Shown: positions 1 to 8,145, numbered from the stretch's first letter. The stretch is 34,500 bases of DNA from Planctomycetota bacterium (GCA_026386955.1 JAPLMQ010000298.1:1-34500); one strand, 5' to 3'. Program-made: numbers and translations. The notes: generated from the sequence alone by a model not told the origin.

Positions 1-353
1 AAGGCGGGCGAGGTGAGGCAGACTCGAATGGTCTTCTCCCACGACTCGGGGGTGATCGTCCGCATCGTCACCAGCTCGCGCCACGCGGCGTTGTTCACCA
101 ACGCGTCGACGCGCCCGAAGCGCGCGACCACCTGCGGCACGACCGACTGCGCGAAGGCCAGGTCGCCCAGGTCGCCCGGGATCGCGAGGGCCTGCCCACC
201 CGCGTCGCGCACGAGCTTGACGACTTCCGCGAGCGCGTCGGCCCCACGGGCGGTGAGCGCGAGGTCGTACCCACGGCGGGCGAACTCCACGGCCGCCTCG
301 GCGCCGATGCCGCGCGAAGCGCCGGTGACGATGGCGACGGGTCGAGGGGTCAT
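1..353 (-). CDS. Short-chain dehydrogenase/reductase, N-terminal part (cut by window edge)
   Basis: Reading the minus strand from an ATG at 353 gives about 117 residues that open with a Rossmann nucleotide-binding turn (TGASRGIG near residue 10). The NNAA motif typical of classical SDR enzymes follows near residue 88, just after a 'GRVDALV' strand. A GGAGGA ribosome-binding site lies directly upstream of the ATG. The catalytic Ser-Tyr-Lys part is beyond the window, so substrate and reaction cannot be named. Classical SDRs are cytoplasmic NAD(P)(H)-dependent oxidoreductases. The gene is divergent from mnmA, with about 160 bp between them. Family assignment is firm; function is open. Confidence 0.85.
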   Translation of the reverse strand, partial: MTPRPVAIVTGASRGIGAEAAVEFARRGYDLALTARGADALAEVVKLVRDAGGQALAIPGDLGDLAFAQSVVPQVVARFGRVDALVNNAAWRELVTMRTITPESWEKTIRVCLTSPA

Positions 354-515
354 GCTTCCTCCGGCGGATGCGGCGGGTCGGGTCGCGATTCTGTTCGCGA
401 GTCAGTTCGCGGGTCGAGATGCGGAATGATACCCGCCGGGCTCGGGCGTTTGCGCGGCGGTCCGCTCGGGAGGCTGCTTCGGCCCAAGCTCGCCTCATGC
501 CCTAGAATGTGCGTC

Positions 516-1670
516 ATGAAGCCTGGTCACGGCAAAAAGGTGCTCGTGGCGATGAGCGGCGGGGTCGACAGCTCCGTCGCCGCCGCCTTGCTCAAGGAGG
601 ACGGCTACGAGGTCGTCGGCTGCTTCATGCGCCTGGGCGGCTCGGGCGCCGACGAGCCCGGCGGCGAGAGCGACGGCCTCGCCTTCGGCGCCGAATCCTG
701 CGACCCCGCGAAGATCAAGATCGGCCACCAGGGCTGCTGCTCGGTCAACGACGCCGCCGACGCCCGCTTCGTCGCCGCCCGGCTCGACATCCCGTTCTAC
801 GTCCTGAATTTCCGCAAGGACTTCGGGCGCATCGTCGACTACTTCGTGAGCGAGTACAACGCCGGGCGCACGCCCAACCCCTGCGTCCGCTGCAACGACT
901 GGCTGAAGTTCGGCAAGCTGGCCGACTACGCGCGATCGATCGACGCCGAGTTCGTCGCGACGGGCCACTACGCCCGCGTCTCCCGCAATCCCGTCGACGA
1001 TCGCCCGCGGCTGATGCGCGGGCGCGACCCGAAGAAGGACCAGAGCTACGTCCTCTTCGGCACGAAGCGCGAGATGCTCGGCCACATGCTCCTGCCCATC
1101 GGCGACATGCTCAAGCCCGACGTCCGCGCGCTCGCGGAATCGATGAACCTCCCGGTCTTCAACAAGCCCGACAGCCAGGAGATCTGCTTCGTCCCCGACA
1201 ACAATTACGCCGGCTTGGTGCAGCGGCGGACGCCCGAGCGCGTCGCGCCAGGCGACATCGTTGACGGCGAGGGGCGCGTCCTTGGCCGGCATGAGGGGCA
1301 GCAGCACTTCACCATCGGCCAGCGCCGCGGCACGGGCGTGGCGCGGGGCGTGCCGCTCTACGTCCTCCAGCGAGACCCGGCCGCGAACACCGTCACCCTT
1401 GGCCCGCGCGAGGGTCTGCTCGCCGGCGGGCTTGAGGCCGACCAGGTGAACTGGCTGGTCGATCCGCCCGAGTCCGGCCCGCGCCGCTGCGCGATCAAGA
1501 TCCGCTACAACGGCCAGCCGGTCCCCGGCACGGTCCACGCGACGGGGCCCGACGCGCTGGAGGTCCGCTTCGACGAGCCGCAGTCGGCCGTCACGCCGGG
1601 CCAGGCGGTGGTCTGCTACGACGGCGAGGAGCTGATCGGCGGCGGGTGGATCACGCGGGCGGTGGGGTGA
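516..1670 (+). CDS. mnmA: tRNA-specific 2-thiouridylase MnmA
   Basis: MnmA activates U34 of tRNA(Glu/Gln/Lys) with ATP and inserts sulfur to give 2-thiouridine. With the start at 516 the protein has 384 residues, a normal family length. Visible motifs are the PP-loop SGGVDSS (14-20), NPCVRCN (121-127), GHYAR (150-154), KKDQSY (173-178), SQEICFV (220-226) and TIGQRRG (266-272). By family alignment C126 and C224 should be the catalytic pair. An insertion at about 40-75 contains HQGCCS, with two extra cysteines. An in-frame ATG at 507 is an alternative start. No clear Shine-Dalgarno is present; TAGAAT at 503-508 could be a -10 box giving a nearly leaderless message (inference). The 3' end overlaps the convergent DUF3592 gene by 20 bp. 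Confidence 0.95.
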   Translation: MKPGHGKKVLVAMSGGVDSSVAAALLKEDGYEVVGCFMRLGGSGADEPGGESDGLAFGAESCDPAKIKIGHQGCCSVNDAADARFVAARLDIPFYVLNFRKDFGRIVDYFVSEYNAGRTPNPCVRCNDWLKFGKLADYARSIDAEFVATGHYARVSRNPVDDRPRLMRGRDPKKDQSYVLFGTKREMLGHMLLPIGDMLKPDVRALAESMNLPVFNKPDSQEICFVPDNNYAGLVQRRTPERVAPGDIVDGEGRVLGRHEGQQHFTIGQRRGTGVARGVPLYVLQRDPAANTVTLGPREGLLAGGLEADQVNWLVDPPESGPRRCAIKIRYNGQPVPGTVHATGPDALEVRFDEPQSAVTPGQAVVCYDGEELIGGGWITRAVG

Positions 1671-2622
1671 GCGAAGCGCCCTCGATCCGCATCTGGGCGA
1701 ACATCTTGGCCGCATAGACCAGCGTCAACGCCGATGCGGCAATGAAGAACATGCCGATCCAAAAAAGCAGGCGCTGTTCGCCTTTGATCCCCGGCTCAAG
1801 CACGGCCTCGCCGGGGTTGCTCGGGTTGTAGTAAACCGGCACGTGAGCGCCTTGGGGATAGGGCCCCAAAACGTCGGCCGCGACTTGGGCCGTGCCTCCG
1901 CTTTCCGTCTTGAAGGCAATCCGTTTGCCGGAGTAGGTCTGGGGGCCGACGCTGTATTGATATTGCACGGCGGGATGATGCAGCTCCACGTCACGCCAGT
2001 ATCGCGTCACCACGGAACTCGATGTGACCACTCCATCCGCCTTTGGCCAAGCGAGGCTTTCGAATTGAGGCAGGTATTGTGGAGTTGAGATCAGCATGAG
2101 GATGAGGAGCCCTGCCGAGGCGGCGATCACCATCAGGAGACGTCCCCCTGGCACGGGCCCACCGCGCAGCCACTCACTCGGAGAGGGGCCCGCCCAGAAT
2201 CGCTCCTTCGGCCACGCCGATGCGCCGCAAACCCGGCACGGGCTGAGCCCCGCGCCATGACGCGAAGTCTTGCACGCGAGGCAAACCTCATCGAGCAATT
2301 CATACCGAACGAGGAACGGATGGAACGGCCCGAAGAGCGGAATGGGGCTGAGGAACATGGCTGCGAGCCCAACGACCCATGCGACGGCCGAGAAATCCAT
2401 CCACCACAGGGCAACGGCGAACGCGACAGCCCCCGGCAGGTAGAAGAGGGCTTGGATCTGCTCGTCGTCTTTTTCCCTCACTACGCGCAGAGGCCGGTTG
2501 CAGGTCGGGCAGGCTGGTCGGCTCACGAGGTAGCCAAGCCACGGCACCGCGGTTTGGCAAGCAGGGCAGAGGGCCTTGCGATCGGGCAGGCGCCTTCGCA
2601 GATTGAATCGATTGATCACCAT
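1651..2622 (-). CDS. DUF3592-type membrane protein with two zinc-ribbon-like Cys clusters
   Basis: A 323-residue protein. The N-terminus has CxxC pairs at C19/C22 and C38/C41, followed by hydrophobic segments at about 58-75 and 78-97. A second four-cysteine cluster lies at C114/C117/C129/C132, then a helix at 161-179. An extracytoplasmic-looking domain at about 195-275 has the DUF3592 pattern: a 'VVTSSSVVTRYWRD' strand, HPAVQYQYSVG, YPQGAHVPVYYNPSNPGEAVLEPG. A last helix lies at 285-304. The function of DUF3592 is unknown. The two Cys clusters suggest cytosolic metal-binding ribbons (inference). The gene is divergent from murB and converges on mnmA with overlapping stops. The ATG at 2622 gives the full ribbon. 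Confidence 0.8.
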   Translation of the reverse strand: MVINRFNLRRRLPDRKALCPACQTAVPWLGYLVSRPACPTCNRPLRVVREKDDEQIQALFYLPGAVAFAVALWWMDFSAVAWVVGLAAMFLSPIPLFGPFHPFLVRYELLDEVCLACKTSRHGAGLSPCRVCGASAWPKERFWAGPSPSEWLRGGPVPGGRLLMVIAASAGLLILMLISTPQYLPQFESLAWPKADGVVTSSSVVTRYWRDVELHHPAVQYQYSVGPQTYSGKRIAFKTESGGTAQVAADVLGPYPQGAHVPVYYNPSNPGEAVLEPGIKGEQRLLFWIGMFFIAASALTLVYAAKMFAQMRIEGASLTPPPA

Positions 2623-2767
2623 CGAGAATTGCCCCCGCGCCGAAAATCGGCGGCATCTATTTCATGCAAGCCGTGGCGAAAATCAAGAGTTGAGTCGGTT
2701 TAGCTTATCTCGTCGCGAGTCGTCGGTTTTCGATATCCTTACTTCCCCTCTGGAACCTGCTCCCCCA

Positions 2768-3670
2768 ATGCGCCAATTCCTCGACGATCTCCACGTCCCG
2801 CACACGCTCGACGCGCCGCTTGCGCCCGAGACGTGGTACGGCGTGGGCGGGCCCGCGGCGGTGCTCGCCCGGCCCTCCAGCGCGCAGCAGCTTGCCGCCC
2901 TCGCCGCGCGGGCGCATGAGCAGGGGCTGCCGGTCCACGTGCTGGGCAGCGGGGCGAACCTGCTCGTCGCCGACGCGGGCGTGCCGGGGCTGGTCGTGAA
3001 GCTGAGCGACGCCTGCTTCCGCCGGGTGGAGATCAACGGGAACATCGTCACCGCCGGCGCCGGGGCCGACTTGGCCAAGCTGGTGCTGCAGACCGCCAAG
3101 ACGGGGCTGTCGGGGCTGGAGTGCATCGCGGGCGTGCCGGCGAGCATCGGGGGCGCGGTGCGGATGAACGCCGGCGGGCGCTTCGGCGACATCGGGCGCG
3201 TCGTCCGCCGGGTGAAGGTGATGGACTCCTCCGGGCACGTCTACTACCGCGACCGCGAGGACCTGGCTTTCTCGTACCGCAAGTCGAGCATCGTCGCCAA
3301 GTTCATCCTCGAGGCGGAGCTTGAGTTGACGCCCGACGACCCCGACGCGCTGATGCAGGAAGTGAAGCGGATCTTCATGCTCAAGAGCGAGAGCCAGCCC
3401 TTGGGCGACCACTCGGCCGGCTGCGCCTTCAAGAATCCATCTCCCGGTCCCGACGGCTCGCCGCGCTCGGCGGGGAAGCTGCTCGACCAAGCGGGGCTCA
3501 AGGGCTTCCGCGTCGGCGGGGCGGAGGTCTCGCCCCAGCACGCGAATTTCACCGTCGCCCATCCGGGTTGCACGGCCGCGGACATCCTAGCCGTGCTCGA
3601 CCACGCGCAGCGGGTGGTCTTCGAGAAGTTCGGCGTGAAGCTGGAGCGCGAGGTGGTGGTTTGGCCGTGA
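2768..3670 (+). CDS. murB: UDP-N-acetylenolpyruvoylglucosamine reductase MurB
   Basis: FAD- and NADPH-dependent reduction of UDP-GlcNAc-enolpyruvate to UDP-MurNAc, the second committed step of peptidoglycan synthesis, in the cytoplasm. Starting at the ATG at 2768 gives 300 residues, the usual length of the short (type II) form. Motifs seen: TWYGVGGPA (22-30), LGSGANLLV (59-67), AGAGADL (96-102), the GIPAS-like stretch with GGAVRMNAGG (128-137), FSYRKS (168-173), SAGCAFKNP (216-224), AGKLLDQAGLKG (235-246) and KLEREV (291-296). The serine that donates a proton in E. coli MurB aligns with Cys219 here; Y170, R171 and the terminal Glu are present. The open frame runs upstream to 2576, but those residues do not resemble MurB. 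It shows that at least one planctomycete-type genome of this kind keeps a precursor gene for peptidoglycan. Confidence 0.95.
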   Translation: MRQFLDDLHVPHTLDAPLAPETWYGVGGPAAVLARPSSAQQLAALAARAHEQGLPVHVLGSGANLLVADAGVPGLVVKLSDACFRRVEINGNIVTAGAGADLAKLVLQTAKTGLSGLECIAGVPASIGGAVRMNAGGRFGDIGRVVRRVKVMDSSGHVYYRDREDLAFSYRKSSIVAKFILEAELELTPDDPDALMQEVKRIFMLKSESQPLGDHSAGCAFKNPSPGPDGSPRSAGKLLDQAGLKGFRVGGAEVSPQHANFTVAHPGCTAADILAVLDHAQRVVFEKFGVKLEREVVVWP

Positions 3671-3685
3671 GGGGGCGAGCAGGTT

Positions 3686-3740
3686 CTTGCAGGGTGGCGC
3701 TGCGCGATGCTCCGCGAAGCCCGCCGATTGGGCGCACGAA
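3686..3740 (+). repeat. Interspersed repeat, 'AGGGTGG..CCGCGAAGCCC' family, copy 1
   Basis: This stretch after murB is about 85% identical by eye to 16434-16492 and shares its core (AGGGTGGCGCTG, CTCCGCGAAGCCC, TGGGCGCAC) with the arms of the inverted-repeat element at 10978-11143. It contains no gene. Confidence 0.65.
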
Positions 3741-3795
3741 GCACAGCCGCGGATCCATCGACGAAAGAACCCCTCTGAACGATCCTCTCTGTTCG

Positions 3796-3824
3796 GAGCC
3801 GGACACTGCGTGCCCGGCTCTGAT
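3796..3824. repeat. Remnant of the GATCAGAGCCGG terminal-inverted-repeat family
   Basis: A short palindrome with GAGCCGGACACTG on the left and CCGGCTCTGATC on the right. It matches the two ends of the roughly 224-bp element at 10736, 16535 and 23661 fused together with no interior. It probably marks a deleted copy. The rest of the murB-haem protein gap (3671-3915) holds only this and the repeat at 3686. Confidence 0.6.
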
Positions 3825-3915
3825 CGAATCGTGATCCGCGAAGCGCTGGCCACTCGTCAGATTTTGCCCCGCGCCCTACACTGGCTCGCGACGCCTTACC
3901 CCCGCGAGACCTCCC

Positions 3916-4641
3916 ATGGAACGCCCCGCCGCCCCGCCCCGTCCCGACATCACCGAGAAGGGCGCGCCCAAGGACGGCCAGCCCCAGTCCTCCGACCGCC
4001 GGCTGTTCATGCAGCTCCTCGCCTTCGAGGGCGCGGGCGACGCGGCGCCGATCGCGGCGTGGCTTGACCAGTCGGGCATCGAAGGCGCTCTCTACGAGGA
4101 CGTCAACCACCCCACCGGCGTCGCCATGCTGACCTTCAGCGAAGACCCCGGCTTCTTCGTCGGCCCGCTGCGGGCGAAGCTGCGCCAAGGCCCGTTCCAC
4201 GCGCTGCGGCTGCGCCCCGAGTTCACCATGTTCGGGCGCACCTACTCGCTGGGCTATGAGCCCGACTTGGAGGAGACGCTTTTCCGCCGCCCCCGCCGCA
4301 CCGCCCTCAACCCCGCTTGGCCCTGGGCGATCTGGTACCCGCTCCGCCGCAGCGGGCGCTTCACCCAGCTCCCGCCCGAGGAGCAGCGGGCGATCCTCTC
4401 CGAGCACGGCACGATCGGCCGGGCCTTCGGCGAGGCCAACTTCGCCCACGACATCCGCCTCGCCTGCCACGGCCTCGACACGCACGACAACGACTTCGTC
4501 GTCGGCCTCACCGGCCCCGAGATCCACCCGCTCTCCGCCATCGTGCAGACGATGCGCAAGACGCAGCAGACCGCGCTCTACCTCGAGAAGCTCGGGCCGT
4601 TCCTCGTCGGCAAGACGGCGTGGAAGAGCCGGGCGGTCTGA
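3916..4641 (+). CDS. Chlorite-dismutase-family haem protein (ChdC/HemQ-like)
   Basis: A 241-residue protein of the ferredoxin-like chlorite dismutase superfamily. Signs are the conserved C-terminal half: WYPLRRSGRF..LPPEEQ..ILSEHGTIGR (140-169), FAHDIRLACHGLDTHDNDFVV (split around 176-196), a 'GPEIHPLSAIVQTMRKTQQTALY' helix, then a LGPFLVGK end. H185 sits where the proximal haem ligand lies in HemQ-type members. Y141 sits where the catalytic Tyr of coproheme decarboxylase lies (both are inference from remembered alignments). The family includes chlorite dismutases, coproheme decarboxylases that make haem b, and members of unknown role. Length and the Tyr favour a ChdC-like protein, but no haem-synthesis gene is adjacent. 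Starts at ATG 3916 without a clear Shine-Dalgarno. Converges on the ABC operon. Confidence 0.75.
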   Translation: MERPAAPPRPDITEKGAPKDGQPQSSDRRLFMQLLAFEGAGDAAPIAAWLDQSGIEGALYEDVNHPTGVAMLTFSEDPGFFVGPLRAKLRQGPFHALRLRPEFTMFGRTYSLGYEPDLEETLFRRPRRTALNPAWPWAIWYPLRRSGRFTQLPPEEQRAILSEHGTIGRAFGEANFAHDIRLACHGLDTHDNDFVVGLTGPEIHPLSAIVQTMRKTQQTALYLEKLGPFLVGKTAWKSRAV

Positions 4642-4661
4642 AGCCAAGCGCCGCCCGCCGC

Positions 4662-6050
4662 TCAATCCAACTCCGCGACCAGCCATCGCCGCCAGGCGTC
4701 GCTCGCCACGAGCACCGCCAGGCACGCGGCGATCGCGGCGATCAGACCAACCACCGGCAATCCCGACAACGACGCGAACCTCGGCGCCATGCTCGACAAA
4801 AAGACGGGCAACATCACCGCGTAGACCGCTCCCATGACGCCGAGGTGGAAAAGGAAAGTCGACTTCACCCGGATCATCCAAAATCCGCAGGCCAGCGTCA
4901 GGAGCATGGTCGCGCCAGCGACGGGGATCAGGTCGACCACGGGGAGCACGCCGGTCCACTTGCTGCCCGTGATCCAGAATGCGGCCGCGCCGCCCAGACA
5001 AAAACAGAGCGCCGTCATGCCCGCTTCGAGGGCGGCGGCGCCCGCGACTTGGGCGAGGAACCGGCGGCGGCTCACCGGGCGCAGCATCATCACGCCCATG
5101 AGCGGGCGAAGCGTGCGCCAGCGCATCAACGGCAGGAGCGCGATGAACATCGGGCCGAGGGCGGCGGCCGACGAGAGGATTCCGCCGCGGTCGTGCAGGT
5201 AGAGGGTCATGATCGTCACGGGCGCCCAATAGAGCAGGGCAATGGTCTCAGCCACGTGTCCAATGAGGGGCAGGCGCCATCGCCGCACCGGCCACCACGC
5301 CCCGGGACGGGCGATCGCGGCGTCGAGGGAGCGGTCGCGCCGAGGCAGCATGAGTTGCACCAGGGGCGAACGATTGGCGATGGCGACCGCGACGCGCTCG
5401 CTCTCGACCGCCGGCGTGAGGGCGCGGAATTGGAACGCCTGCCGATACGCGCGCTCTTCCTCGTTGAGCGAGGTCAGCCGCCGCCCCAGTTCGGCCAAGG
5501 CAATCACGCACGCGGCCACGAAGGCGACGCTGAGGGGCGGCGTCATGGCGGCGTAGAGCCAATAGACGAGGTTGTAGGGTGGAGGGAAGATCGAGCTGAC
5601 AAGGCAGGCCAGCCAGAGCCCACCCCACTCGCCATAGGGCGAGTAGACGCACCAGGCCATGACCGTGTGGACGACGGTGACGACCGCGAGGAGGGCCAGC
5701 GCGTCGCGCGGCGGGAGGTGTGCGCCCAGACCGATGACCAGCGGGACGCCTGCGCAGGTCGCCAGGCTGACCAGCCCCGCCGCCAGCAGGTGCGGGGCGG
5801 CGAACCCGGGGACGAGCCGCGCGGCCGGACGGATGAAGAGATCCTTGACGTGGATCGACAGGCCCGACGTCGCATAGGCGAACCAGAAGATGAACATCCC
5901 GCTGAGTTGCACGGGAACGCCCCGGTTGATGGGGAGCAAGGCCACGAGCACCGTCCCGCCGATCAGTCCGACGGAGCTGAGGATGACCAGCGGCCGGCGG
6001 ACGCTCGCGGCGAAGACGTGTGCGGTGCGGGAGAGCAAGAGGTCAGGCAT
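4662..6050 (-). CDS. Polytopic membrane protein of the GntR-ABC operon (permease candidate)
   Basis: A 462-residue, strongly hydrophobic protein with about ten membrane segments. They fall in an N-terminal block (roughly residues 20-195) and a C-terminal block (roughly 265-455), split by a charged stretch at about 198-260. No signature lets me name a family. It is the third gene of a leftward operon, 41 bp after the ABC ATPase stop. By analogy with GntR-ATPase-permease operons (YtrABC type) it is the likely transmembrane partner of that ATPase (inference). The substrate is unknown; such systems often respond to cell-wall stress or antibiotics. It ends 20 bp from the convergent haem-protein gene. 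Confidence 0.7.
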   Translation of the reverse strand: MPDLLLSRTAHVFAASVRRPLVILSSVGLIGGTVLVALLPINRGVPVQLSGMFIFWFAYATSGLSIHVKDLFIRPAARLVPGFAAPHLLAAGLVSLATCAGVPLVIGLGAHLPPRDALALLAVVTVVHTVMAWCVYSPYGEWGGLWLACLVSSIFPPPYNLVYWLYAAMTPPLSVAFVAACVIALAELGRRLTSLNEEERAYRQAFQFRALTPAVESERVAVAIANRSPLVQLMLPRRDRSLDAAIARPGAWWPVRRWRLPLIGHVAETIALLYWAPVTIMTLYLHDRGGILSSAAALGPMFIALLPLMRWRTLRPLMGVMMLRPVSRRRFLAQVAGAAALEAGMTALCFCLGGAAAFWITGSKWTGVLPVVDLIPVAGATMLLTLACGFWMIRVKSTFLFHLGVMGAVYAVMLPVFLSSMAPRFASLSGLPVVGLIAAIAACLAVLVASDAWRRWLVAELD

Positions 6051-6091
6051 GGCGAAGGCGCCTCGGTGGAATGAGTCCGATCGGGCGGACG

Positions 6092-7063
6092 TCAGGCGTG
6101 GCGGGCCGGCTGGGAGACGTCGGCCTCGTCGTGCAGCTCCAGGAAGATGTCCTCGAGGTTGAGATCCTCGACCTCGACGCTGGCCCGCCAGCGGGTGCGC
6201 AGGGCGTCGAGCGTGCTGGAATCGAAATCGCGGACGGTCAGCACCGCCTCGTTCCCCTCGACGCGCCGACGGATCACCCCCGGCAAGTCCAGCCGCGCGG
6301 GCAGCGGCTCCGCGGCGTTGACATGCAAACGCTTGTGCCGGTCCTTGAGCTCGTCGAGCGGGCCGTGATAGAGGATCCGCCCTTCCTTGAGGATCGCGAC
6401 GTGGTCGGCGACGCGCTCCAGGTCGGAGGTGATGTGCGTCGAGAAGACAACCGTCCGCCGGGCGTCCGCGGCGATGTCGAGCACCGTGCGGAGGAACTGC
6501 CGACGGGCGGAAGGGTCAAGGCTGGCCGCCGGCTCGTCGAGCAGCAGCAGCTCCGGCTCGTGCCCCAGCGCCAGCAGGATCGCCAGCTTCTGCAGTTGCC
6601 CGACCGACAACGGGCCGACGCGGTCCTCGGGCGGCAACTCCCAATCGCGCACCAGGCGCTCGACCAACGGCCCGTTCCAGCGCGGGTAGAACGACGCGAT
6701 GTAGGCGATGACCTGGCGGACCTTCATCCACGGGTGGAGCTGCACGACCTGGGGCACGTAGCCCAGGCGGGCCTTCGCGGCCGCGGAGAGGTCCCACGCC
6801 GGCTCGCCCAGGAGGGTGATTTCCCCGACCTGCGGGCGGACGAGGCCGAGGGCGGCCTTGATGAGCGTGGTCTTGCCCGCTCCGTTCTTGGCGAGCAGGC
6901 CCAGCACGGTGCCCGCGGGCACGTCGAGGTCGAGCCGGTCGAGCACGGGCTTGCGGCCGTAGATCTTCGTGACGCCGCGGAGGCGAATCACGGGCGCTCC
7001 GGCGCTTGGGCGGGAGTCCACTCGGGAGTCAACATGGCTGTCAGCGGTCGGTTCGCGAGTCAT
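6092..7063 (-). CDS. ABC transporter ATP-binding protein (YtrB/BcrA-like)
   Basis: A 323-residue nucleotide-binding subunit. In order: Walker A GLLAKNGAGKTT (55-66), Q-loop GYVPQ (101-105), ABC signature LSVGQLQKL (152-160), Walker B LLLLDEP (172-178), D-loop SLD (181-183), H-loop STH (208-210). After residue 230 comes a C-terminal extension of about 90 residues, as in drug or lantibiotic exporter ATPases. The Walker A run has AKNGAGKT rather than the usual GPNGAGKT, and the signature has Val for the first Gly; neither change removes the Lys/Thr or the second Gly. I chose the ATG at 7063, which overlaps the GntR stop by 23 bp and suggests translational coupling. An upstream in-frame ATG at 7126 lies deep inside the GntR gene. 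Confidence 0.9.
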   Translation of the reverse strand: MTREPTADSHVDSRVDSRPSAGAPVIRLRGVTKIYGRKPVLDRLDLDVPAGTVLGLLAKNGAGKTTLIKAALGLVRPQVGEITLLGEPAWDLSAAAKARLGYVPQVVQLHPWMKVRQVIAYIASFYPRWNGPLVERLVRDWELPPEDRVGPLSVGQLQKLAILLALGHEPELLLLDEPAASLDPSARRQFLRTVLDIAADARRTVVFSTHITSDLERVADHVAILKEGRILYHGPLDELKDRHKRLHVNAAEPLPARLDLPGVIRRRVEGNEAVLTVRDFDSSTLDALRTRWRASVEVEDLNLEDIFLELHDEADVSQPARHA

Positions 7064-7466
7064 CGGGTTCGTGCTCCTCAAGCAGGGGATCGAGCATGGA
7101 GCGGACCTGGTCGGCGGAGAGGCCAAGCTGGTACGCGGCCGCGGCCAGCTGTTCGAGCAGCGGGCGCAGTTGTTCCTTGCGCCGGCGCAGGCCGGCGGAG
7201 CCGGAGTTGGGTTCCACGGCGTCAGCGACGCGCATCCCCCGCCCGCGGACGTTCTCCAGCACGCCCTCGCGCTCGAGCAGGGAGTAGGCCTTGGAGACGG
7301 TCATGGGGTTGACCTGCAGCTCCTCGGCGACCTGGCGGATGGAGGGGAGGAATTCGCCCGGCGCGAGCCGGCCCGCGGCCGCCTGGTGGCGCACTTGGTC
7401 CATGAGCTGCCGGTAGATGGGCAACCCGGAGGAGGGGGAGACGACGAAGCGGAACGCGGCGGCCAT
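7041..7466 (-). CDS. GntR-family transcriptional regulator, YtrA subfamily
   Basis: A short regulator of about 141 residues, typical of the YtrA branch: a winged helix-turn-helix and only a small C-terminal tail. Visible are the GntR opening 'GLPIYRQLMDQV' (about 14-25), PGEFLPSIRQVAEEL, VNPMTVSKAYSLLEREG (recognition helix) and GRGMRVAD (wing). The tail has 'QLGLSADQVRSMLDPLLEE', as in other YtrA proteins. It probably represses its own operon (GntR, ATPase, membrane protein) and is released by an unknown signal (family knowledge). ATGs at 7472 and 7466 are both possible. I prefer 7466 because the predicted -10 box ends at 7474, so transcription should start near 7467. The operator lies directly on top of this promoter. 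Confidence 0.88.
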   Translation of the reverse strand: MAAAFRFVVSPSSGLPIYRQLMDQVRHQAAAGRLAPGEFLPSIRQVAEELQVNPMTVSKAYSLLEREGVLENVRGRGMRVADAVEPNSGSAGLRRRKEQLRPLLEQLAAAAYQLGLSADQVRSMLDPLLEEHEPDDSRTDR

Positions 7467-7503
7467 GTGCATTAGTGTACTAATGCACTACCGGGCGCGT
7501 CAA
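7467..7503 (-). promoter_or_regulatory. Promoter and 22-bp operator of the GntR-ABC operon
   Basis: On the minus strand TTGACG (7498-7503) and TACACT (7474-7479) are spaced by 18 bp and fit -35/-10 boxes. A perfect inverted repeat with 10-bp arms, GTGCATTAGT and ACTAATGCAC, separated by 2 bp, covers 7467-7488. It spans the -10 box and reaches the GntR start codon. YtrA-type operators are AGTGTA/ACTA-like palindromes, so autorepression is expected (inference). Confidence 0.75.
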
Positions 7504-7585
7504 GGGGAATTGTGGGCACTCCTGCGATCGCGCCGGCCTTGCTTGATCGCCTACTTTCTCGGGCGCTCACCCGGTCCATCCAAAG

Positions 7586-8002
7586 TCAGGCACCATCACC
7601 CGGCAGCCGCTTGAAGCAGCGAGGGCAACGCTTCAACGTCGCCGTCATGATCGCGACCGTGGTGAAATGCCATATCGGGTATTGGCAGTATGGGCACGCG
7701 CCTGCATTCATTCGCTTGATCGTTTGCGTGACCAGATACGCCATGACCGGAAATGTTCCAATGATGATCCCAAAAAACACGGCAAAGGCGTAGGTCGGAA
7801 TGATGCCGGGCGTTTGGGCTTTGGAAAGGTAGTAGCCGTCCGCAAGACCAAGTGCTGCCGCCCCGAAAAAGATCGCGGTGCAAACCAGAACCTGCCGACG
7901 CGCCTTCTCAAATCCGAGCTCGAAGGCCATCGCACGATGAGCGGCGTGTTCAAGCTCGTGGGAAGTCGAAGGCGCGGAAGGGTTGTCCTTTTGCTCAGGC
8001 AT
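7586..8002 (-). CDS. Small two-helix membrane protein with C-terminal zinc-ribbon motif
   Basis: About 138 residues. It has a charged, Ser/Glu-rich N-terminus, two hydrophobic helices (VLVCTAIFFGAAALGLADG and YAFAVFFGIIIGTFPVMAYL), and then a CPYC...CPRC pair set about 25 residues apart that looks like a metal-binding ribbon. I do not recognise a family. I took the ATG at 8002; the open frame also allows a TTG at 8014. It stands alone between the divergent GntR operon promoter and the pyrophosphorylase gene. The ribbon-plus-helices plan recalls the DUF3592 protein at 1651, but the sequences do not look alike. Confidence 0.65.
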   Translation of the reverse strand: MPEQKDNPSAPSTSHELEHAAHRAMAFELGFEKARRQVLVCTAIFFGAAALGLADGYYLSKAQTPGIIPTYAFAVFFGIIIGTFPVMAYLVTQTIKRMNAGACPYCQYPIWHFTTVAIMTATLKRCPRCFKRLPGDGA

Positions 8003-8145
8003 CTTCGGATCCAAGGATTCGGTGACGCGGGAAAGGTCGCACGCAGCAACTATCGTACTTTCCCCCTCGCCGAAATCCCCCCGCTTCGCTAGACTCGCCG
8101 CCTTCAGGCCGGCAGGACGCCGCGCCGTTCGCAGGAGGATTTCCC

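Noticed and set aside
3244..5229. A 661-codon open frame on the minus strand
   Set aside because: It runs through the antisense of murB, a repeat-filled gap and the antisense of the haem-protein gene; it is Arg/Gly/Pro-rich without domains.
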